Shown here piece by piece: positions 59,463-64,000 of a DNA stretch of 64,000 nt. Every line of letters starts with the position of its first letter. The stretch's first letter is position 1. A program made the position numbers and the translations under genes. Source of the DNA: Lachancea dasiensis (taxonomy: Eukaryota > Ascomycota > Saccharomycetes > Saccharomycetales > Saccharomycetaceae); contig LT598461.1 in assembly GCA_900074725.1 (NCBI GenBank), forward strand, positions 62,001 through 126,000. The letters run 5' to 3'. The notes below the pieces were generated by a model. The model was not told where the DNA came from, searched no databases, and saw only the letters and a program-made list of their open reading frames with translations.

Positions 59463-61604
59463 ATGGAGGATAAGCGGCTTGAGTTCAATACTGACTTGCC
59501 GTCGATAAACAGTACGACAAGCATTTCTGATAATTTGGCTCTGCGCAACTATTACGATAAACTATTGTTTAAAAATAGCAGTGGCAAGTCTCTGACGGAT
59601 CTGCCGCGTCAGGCCATGCCTCGAGCCCCCGGAAATGTGGAAGAACGCAATGTGGATTTTATCAGCGGATTTGGTTTCGGACACAGAGCCCTTCCCTCGG
59701 GCAATGTCCCAAGCTCGCAGTCAACGTTGAGGGCAGTCCAAATGACACCTTCAAGTTCCGAGCCTTTGCGTTTTGCGCAAGGATTTCAGGTAGGAGAGGA
59801 CCGCTCGACACAGGGCCTGCCTTCGGGCATGTCCTTGCAGCTCGGGAACTCTCACCATGTCGCAGCTAGTCACCAACAATTGCCACCACAAGTGCCACCC
59901 TCTATGGGCCCCTTGGGTCCAACAGTATCCATAGCTCCTGCTACTTCAGTGGCCCCAGTCACAGCCACCGTAGGCGCGGCGAACTCTCGCAACAACAGCG
60001 TAGGGTCGTCAGGATCTTCAGGCTCCACTATGTTGGCGTCCCCTACCAGCTATTACGCGGCGCTCACGCAACAATCACTCAGCCCGGGTCATGCAGGTGG
60101 TGCGCTTTCACCGGTAAACAGTGCTGGGACCTTCACCTATCTGCAGTTTGATCCGCAGCAGCAACTTTTGCAACAACAACAACAGCAGCAGCAACAGCAA
60201 CAATTTCAAGCAGACAGGAGATCCTCGTACATATCTGACACTCTCATCCACAACTCGATGAATCCGGAAGCACAGAATATGCTGCCGTCGCATTTCGAGC
60301 AGTTGTACTCGTCTGCAAGTGTACCTAAAAATCGATACGCACAAGCTCCTACTAAACGTTTATCAGTTCCCAAGATTAACTACAAATCGCCTCATGGATC
60401 ACAGCATGCTTCCATCTCTCAGGCTGGAGCACACCAATTAGATAATGGTTTGGAACTTATCAATGGCCAACAAGTCGTAGCATCATCCGAGTTGAAATCG
60501 CTTTACCACGATTGTGGCAAAAACTATTTTTCAAGCGATGAGGCTTGCAGCTTTTTAGACCGTTTGAAGCATCTACTCTCAGGATCTGACTCTAGTCTCT
60601 TGAGTGCTAATGTGGTGAAATTTCTTATGTTTTTGAAGAGCTCCAATTTGAATTACAATCCTCAATCGGACGCTTTTGTGTCGGGGAATGAGACAAGGAG
60701 GAATAGCAGTACGAGCGCATACCTGCATTACAAACCTCTGGTCCTGGTCGCTCTGAAGAACGGGAAATTGGAATTGCTGTCCATCCCACAATCTACAAAT
60801 TTGGCCATGGAACGCAAGGATTTGGTTGTCATAGATGGAGATCGCGGCAAAGACTTAGCGTTAATTGTCGAACCTCGAGTCGAACTGGAGTTGGCACTGT
60901 TCATCAATTTTTTGAAGAAAAAGATACATTTTGATTCCCTCATCACCAATAGAAGCCAGCACTTCCCCAATAACGATTTTGTAAGGGCCCTTATGGATTC
61001 AATCCAGGGCCAATCAGATAAGCTGAATTCAAAGCTATACGATGTTATTGAGCTAACACAACTCATAATCCCATCTAAGCAAGTGTTGAGGTTCGCCACT
61101 TCATGGGAGGTCACCACCAATTTGCACAACAAATTTCAAGATGAATTGAAGGCTCTGCATATTGCTCAATTGAAATTGAAATCCTTGAACAGCGGACTGT
61201 CCCATCATCAAAGCCAACAGCCCCGTTCAAATTTGAACATCAAAATACTGAACGCCGAGTTCCAATTTGACCGCAAGAAGTTGACTTTCTACTACGTTTG
61301 TCAGGAGAGGAATGATTTCCGCGAGTTGATCAAAGAGTTGTTCAAGTTTTACAAGACCAGAATTTGGCTATGTGCCATTCCCAACAATCTGGAAATTGAA
61401 TCCAAGTACTATGACAGGCAATTGAAAGAAGTCAAGATGTATCAAGCCATGATGCAGCATTACTCGGGGGAAGACCTTCTTGACAATGGGTCAGGATCCG
61501 CGTCCGGATTTGTAGTAGCTCCAGCCCTGAACGCGATTTCTTTGGACAACTTCCAAATCGGAGTATACAAAGAACTCGTGGACGAATTATTTGCTGCCAG
61601 ATAG
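59463..61604 (+). CDS. PSP1: Psp1 / YLR177W family protein with PSP1 C-terminal domain
   Basis: 713 residues from the ATG at 59463 (the frame upstream opens only with TTG). The N-terminal two thirds are low in complexity, rich in Ser, Pro and Gln, with a poly-Gln run at about residues 237-253. The PSP1 domain occupies the C-terminal part (LRFATSWEVTTNLHNKFQDE, ILNAEFQFDRKKLTFYYV, FYKTRIWLCAIP). S. cerevisiae PSP1 (YDR505C) suppresses DNA-polymerase-alpha mutants and is linked to P-bodies; YLR177W is its duplicate. The next gene, TFS1, is YLR178C, so this neighbour pair matches chromosome XII. Confidence 0.92.
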   Translation: MEDKRLEFNTDLPSINSTTSISDNLALRNYYDKLLFKNSSGKSLTDLPRQAMPRAPGNVEERNVDFISGFGFGHRALPSGNVPSSQSTLRAVQMTPSSSEPLRFAQGFQVGEDRSTQGLPSGMSLQLGNSHHVAASHQQLPPQVPPSMGPLGPTVSIAPATSVAPVTATVGAANSRNNSVGSSGSSGSTMLASPTSYYAALTQQSLSPGHAGGALSPVNSAGTFTYLQFDPQQQLLQQQQQQQQQQQFQADRRSSYISDTLIHNSMNPEAQNMLPSHFEQLYSSASVPKNRYAQAPTKRLSVPKINYKSPHGSQHASISQAGAHQLDNGLELINGQQVVASSELKSLYHDCGKNYFSSDEACSFLDRLKHLLSGSDSSLLSANVVKFLMFLKSSNLNYNPQSDAFVSGNETRRNSSTSAYLHYKPLVLVALKNGKLELLSIPQSTNLAMERKDLVVIDGDRGKDLALIVEPRVELELALFINFLKKKIHFDSLITNRSQHFPNNDFVRALMDSIQGQSDKLNSKLYDVIELTQLIIPSKQVLRFATSWEVTTNLHNKFQDELKALHIAQLKLKSLNSGLSHHQSQQPRSNLNIKILNAEFQFDRKKLTFYYVCQERNDFRELIKELFKFYKTRIWLCAIPNNLEIESKYYDRQLKEVKMYQAMMQHYSGEDLLDNGSGSASGFVVAPALNAISLDNFQIGVYKELVDELFAAR

Positions 61605-61788
61605 AGAAGGAAATTTATGAATGATATATAGAATATGACGGTTTTATTGTTCGGAGCTTGTGTGATAGAAAGAAATAGATTCTCTGGTAGAGAGATATTG
61701 CATATTTTTAATAGTAAGAATGGTGATATTTCATTCGTCTCCCAGTTCATAATCATTAGCAGAGCTACACATGGCCTGTACATCGTAA

Positions 61789-62415
61789 CTATTTGTTCTC
61801 AGCAAAGAAGAAGTTGACAGCAATCAATTGAAGGTGATTTTCGGTAGCCCACTTGTCAACGCCGGTGGCCGGAATTCCGAAGCCCCAGTTGGGTCTGTCG
61901 GCAATCTTGGTGAAATTCGAAGAGTCACCGGGCTGCTTGTAGAGCAAGAAAACATAGCGGTGTTTGCCTGTGCCCTGAGGTGGAGCCGGGCCCACGTAGT
62001 CCATCAATGGCTTACCGCTAGCCAGTTCGGAGGCCACAAAGTCTGGCACAGCTGAAGAGGTGTTGTGCGAGTACTCGAAGGGCAGTCTGATGTCAGTTTC
62101 CACATAATGGCAGTATTCGCTCCACTTTTTTTCAGTCCTTGAGGGCGCATCTGGGTCGGTGATGACCAGAGTGAACAGGTCCGCGTCCTGCACTTTGAAT
62201 TCCGACTTTGGGTCCAGCGTGAAGTGCACTTTGGGCTTGATTTGTGTTTCTTCAGGGGACAAAGTGTTTCCCATGGCCACAGGCGCACTGGGCGAGTACT
62301 CAGCGGCCAACAGGCCCCATGGCTTAAAATCCTGGGATTTCACCACATCGGGGATAATGCTGTGAGTGGTGAGCGATTCGGTCGCAACTTGCGAAACGTT
62401 AATTGCGTAGTTCAT
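61789..62415 (-). CDS. TFS1: PEBP-family carboxypeptidase Y inhibitor
   Basis: 208 residues from the ATG at 62415 (S. cerevisiae Tfs1 219 aa). The phosphatidylethanolamine-binding-protein signatures are present: TDPDAPSR and GTGKHRYVFLLYKQ. Tfs1 binds and inhibits vacuolar carboxypeptidase Y through an acetylated N-terminus, and also binds the Ras GAP Ira2. It converges on PSP1 with a 184-bp gap, matching YLR177W-YLR178C of S. cerevisiae. The open frame upstream of 62415 begins with TTG and is not used. Confidence 0.95.
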   Translation of the reverse strand: MNYAINVSQVATESLTTHSIIPDVVKSQDFKPWGLLAAEYSPSAPVAMGNTLSPEETQIKPKVHFTLDPKSEFKVQDADLFTLVITDPDAPSRTEKKWSEYCHYVETDIRLPFEYSHNTSSAVPDFVASELASGKPLMDYVGPAPPQGTGKHRYVFLLYKQPGDSSNFTKIADRPNWGFGIPATGVDKWATENHLQLIAVNFFFAENK

Positions 62416-62636
62416 GATGCTTCGGAAAGGTGAGGGAATAATCAATGGCGAGAGTACTACCAGAGGTTCTACACTATTGATAATATAATTAGTGGAAAGC
62501 TAAAGGATATGAGAAGGTCAAAACGGTAGGGTTGTGGACGCTCAATGCCTGGCCTTTTATAGCAATGGCCCTATAGCCATGGTTTGCTATAGTGGGCACA
62601 CGTTGATCCTTCGCTCGCTCGTACAGTACGATCGGT

Positions 62637-62712
62637 TTCGGAATTCCGAAGACGACTCGTCAGAAGCGATCGGAATTCCGAAAAGAGATAATGAGCTTTT
62701 CGGAACTCCGAA
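62637..62712. promoter_or_regulatory. Three CGG-N4-CCG palindromes upstream of the drug transporter
   Basis: TTCGGAATTCCGAA (62637-62650, perfect), ATCGGAATTCCGAA (62669-62682, perfect over the inner 12) and TTCGGAACTCCGAA (62699-62712, one centre mismatch). Centres are 32 and 30 bp apart, close to three helical turns each. Inverted CGG half sites are the usual target of zinc-cluster regulators. They lie 120-200 bp before the transporter ATG at 62834 and 220-300 bp from TFS1. A TATTTAAA word lies near 62762. Confidence 0.7.
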
Positions 62713-62833
62713 AGCGCAGGTAACTAGCTCAAGTGAACTGATCCATGGCCCAGGACCATGCTATTTAAACCTTAGGCATTGAGGCATTAGGTTCATCTCA
62801 CGGTAGGTTACAGGCAGCAGCAAGCTAGCCAAC

Positions 62834-64000
62834 ATGAGCGAGGGTAGCAGTCTTCGTGGAGCTTCTGCGAGCGTGGAAACCGCGGGGGCCTCGCATAAGG
62901 ACGCAATTGCTGGCCCAATAGAACCCCCGCCTTACTGCATGTATTCGAAAGGGGAAACGTCTTTGCTGATTGTGGTAGTATCGATCGCGGCTTCTTTCTC
63001 AGGCTTTGCGTCGAATATTTACTTTCCCTCTATCCCGACCATTGCAGCCGATCTATCAGTGCCCGTTGAGCTCGTTAATCTGACGGTCACTTCTTATATG
63101 GTATTCCAAGGTCTTGCACCGACATTTTGGGGTGCCCTGGCCGATGCTCGGGGCCGCAGAATCACCTACATACTTACCTTTTTGGTGTTCTTTGCAGCGT
63201 GTGTCAGCTTGGCAAAAACCCGCAACTACGCTACTTTGATCACCATTCGAGCATTGCAGAGCACAGGAAGTGCAAGCTCGATTGCCTTGGGTGCGGGCGT
63301 CATTGGGGACATTACAACAAGAGCGGAGAGAGGTGGGTTCATGGGAATCTTTCAAGCGGGCATGCTGGTGCCCGTAGCGATCGGCCCTGTCATTGGCGGT
63401 GGGCTAGCCTCATCTCTGGGGTGGAGATCGGTGTTTTGGTTCCTGGCAATATACGCCGGTGTTTTCCTTATCGTGCTCACTCTGGTTTTACCTGAATCGT
63501 TGAGAGCGTTAGTGGGCGATGGCACACTACGCGTGGAGGGATTCATTAGTTACCCACTAGTGATATATCAGCGCCGCTACAGGAAGCGTAATCCGAATTT
63601 CACTGCCCAAAACCGGTCCGAACTACCACCCAAAAAACCTATCGACATCTTGGGTTCTTTGCGTATGCTCACTAACAAGCGGGCCATCCTCGTTATATCT
63701 TTTCTCGCTATATACTACACTATTTGGCAGATGAGTATAACCGTGCTTTCGTCCCTGCTGAAAACAACGTATGGGCTCGACGAAACTCAAATCGGGTTGA
63801 CATTTATTGCCAACGGTGTCGGCTCCATGGTGGGGTCCCTGCTGACAGGGAAGCTCTTGGACATGGACTATGCTCGAACAAAAACCAAATACAAAGATTG
63901 CGAAGAGGACATTCCACTCGACTACGTACGGCTTCGCACGATGTGGATCTGGAGTGCCATGCAGATAATTTCGGTTCTAGTGTTCGGCTGGATGCTTGAC
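62834..64000 (+). CDS. DHA1 (Qdr/Aqr1-type) drug:H+ antiporter, 3' end outside the window
   Basis: The frame is open from the ATG at 62834 to the last base: 389 codons, perhaps two thirds of the gene. A polar N-terminus is followed by transmembrane segments of the major facilitator superfamily: segment 1 near LLIVVVSIAASFSGF, the motif A region WGALADARGRR between segments 2 and 3, and the antiporter motif C-like GPVIGGGLASSLGWR in segment 5. Between segments 6 and 7 is a basic loop, and three or four more segments follow before the edge. The pattern NIYFPSIPTIAADL fits Qdr1/Qdr2/Aqr1, which export drugs, cations and amino acids. The exact orthologue cannot be fixed here. Confidence 0.85.
   Translation, partial: MSEGSSLRGASASVETAGASHKDAIAGPIEPPPYCMYSKGETSLLIVVVSIAASFSGFASNIYFPSIPTIAADLSVPVELVNLTVTSYMVFQGLAPTFWGALADARGRRITYILTFLVFFAACVSLAKTRNYATLITIRALQSTGSASSIALGAGVIGDITTRAERGGFMGIFQAGMLVPVAIGPVIGGGLASSLGWRSVFWFLAIYAGVFLIVLTLVLPESLRALVGDGTLRVEGFISYPLVIYQRRYRKRNPNFTAQNRSELPPKKPIDILGSLRMLTNKRAILVISFLAIYYTIWQMSITVLSSLLKTTYGLDETQIGLTFIANGVGSMVGSLLTGKLLDMDYARTKTKYKDCEEDIPLDYVRLRTMWIWSAMQIISVLVFGWMLD

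Noticed and set aside
62637-62712. Heat-shock elements in the transporter promoter
   Set aside because: GAA and TTC occur but not in the 5-bp alternating register needed for nGAAn units; the CGG-N4-CCG reading is better.

Overview
The window is a gene-dense piece of a budding-yeast nuclear chromosome (Saccharomycetaceae). Genes are intronless, lie on both strands, are separated by short AT-rich spacers, and several have TATA boxes 60-250 bp upstream of the start. Almost every gene has a recognisable Saccharomyces cerevisiae counterpart. The order interleaves two S. cerevisiae regions related by the whole-genome duplication: the left arm of chromosome III (SPS22, POF1, EMC1, MGR1, PDI1, GLK1, GID7, ATG22, SRO9, GFD2, GRX1, LSB5, MXR2, STE50, RRP7, HIS4, BIK1, RNQ1, FUS1, HBN1, AGP1, KCC4) and the right end of chromosome IV (SPS1, SPS2, URC2, FPR2, GRH1, EMI2, SLF1, EMI1, SDH7/ACN9, SMT3, GIN4, GMC1, PSP1). 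One copy of each in an interleaved order points to a lineage that did not undergo the duplication. Moderate GC and overall style suggest Lachancea or a close relative; the genus is an inference from memory of gene order, not from a search.

Layout. 1-9.98 kb: 3' end of an SPS1-like kinase, an SPS2/SPS22 wall protein, the URC2 zinc-cluster regulator, then a minus-strand block POF1, FPR2, EMC1, MGR1. 10.1-13.4 kb: PDI1 and GRH1. 14-18 kb: glucokinase and GID7. 18-24 kb: ATG22, SRO9/SLF1 and the GFD2-type nuclease-fold gene. 24.8-26.4 kb: a GPI mannoprotein with Ccw12-like modules, without an obvious counterpart at this place in S. cerevisiae. 26.6-38.9 kb: GRX, LSB5, MXR2, EMI1, STE50, RRP7, SDH7, HIS4, BIK1, RNQ1. 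39-43.5 kb: a CAP/PRY-type secreted protein placed between RNQ1 and FUS1, then FUS1. 43.5-50 kb: HBN1/FRM2-type nitroreductase and two tandem AGP1/GNP1-type amino-acid permeases separated by minisatellites. 51.7-64 kb: SMT3, GIN4/KCC4, GMC1, PSP1, TFS1 and the 5' part of a DHA1 drug:H+ antiporter cut by the window edge.

Functional groups are scattered rather than arranged in operons: ER folding and secretion (PDI1, FPR2, EMC1, GRH1), mating (STE50, FUS1), glucose use and gluconeogenic enzyme decay (GLK1, GID7), redox defence (GRX, MXR2, HBN1), cell wall (SPS2, the GPI mannoprotein, the PRY-type protein).

No rRNA, convincing tRNA, transposon, LTR, centromere or CRISPR array was seen. No new multi-gene system is evident. 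The most unusual signals are regulatory and repetitive: a perfect 32-bp palindrome in the FUS1 promoter that carries two inverted pheromone response elements around two inverted PAC motifs; three CGG-N4-CCG palindromes about three helical turns apart in front of the drug transporter; a 15-bp repeat array, hairpin and E-box cluster between GFD2 and the mannoprotein; and a recurring CCGAGTACAT motif with an associated 16-bp palindrome between GRH1 and GLK1.
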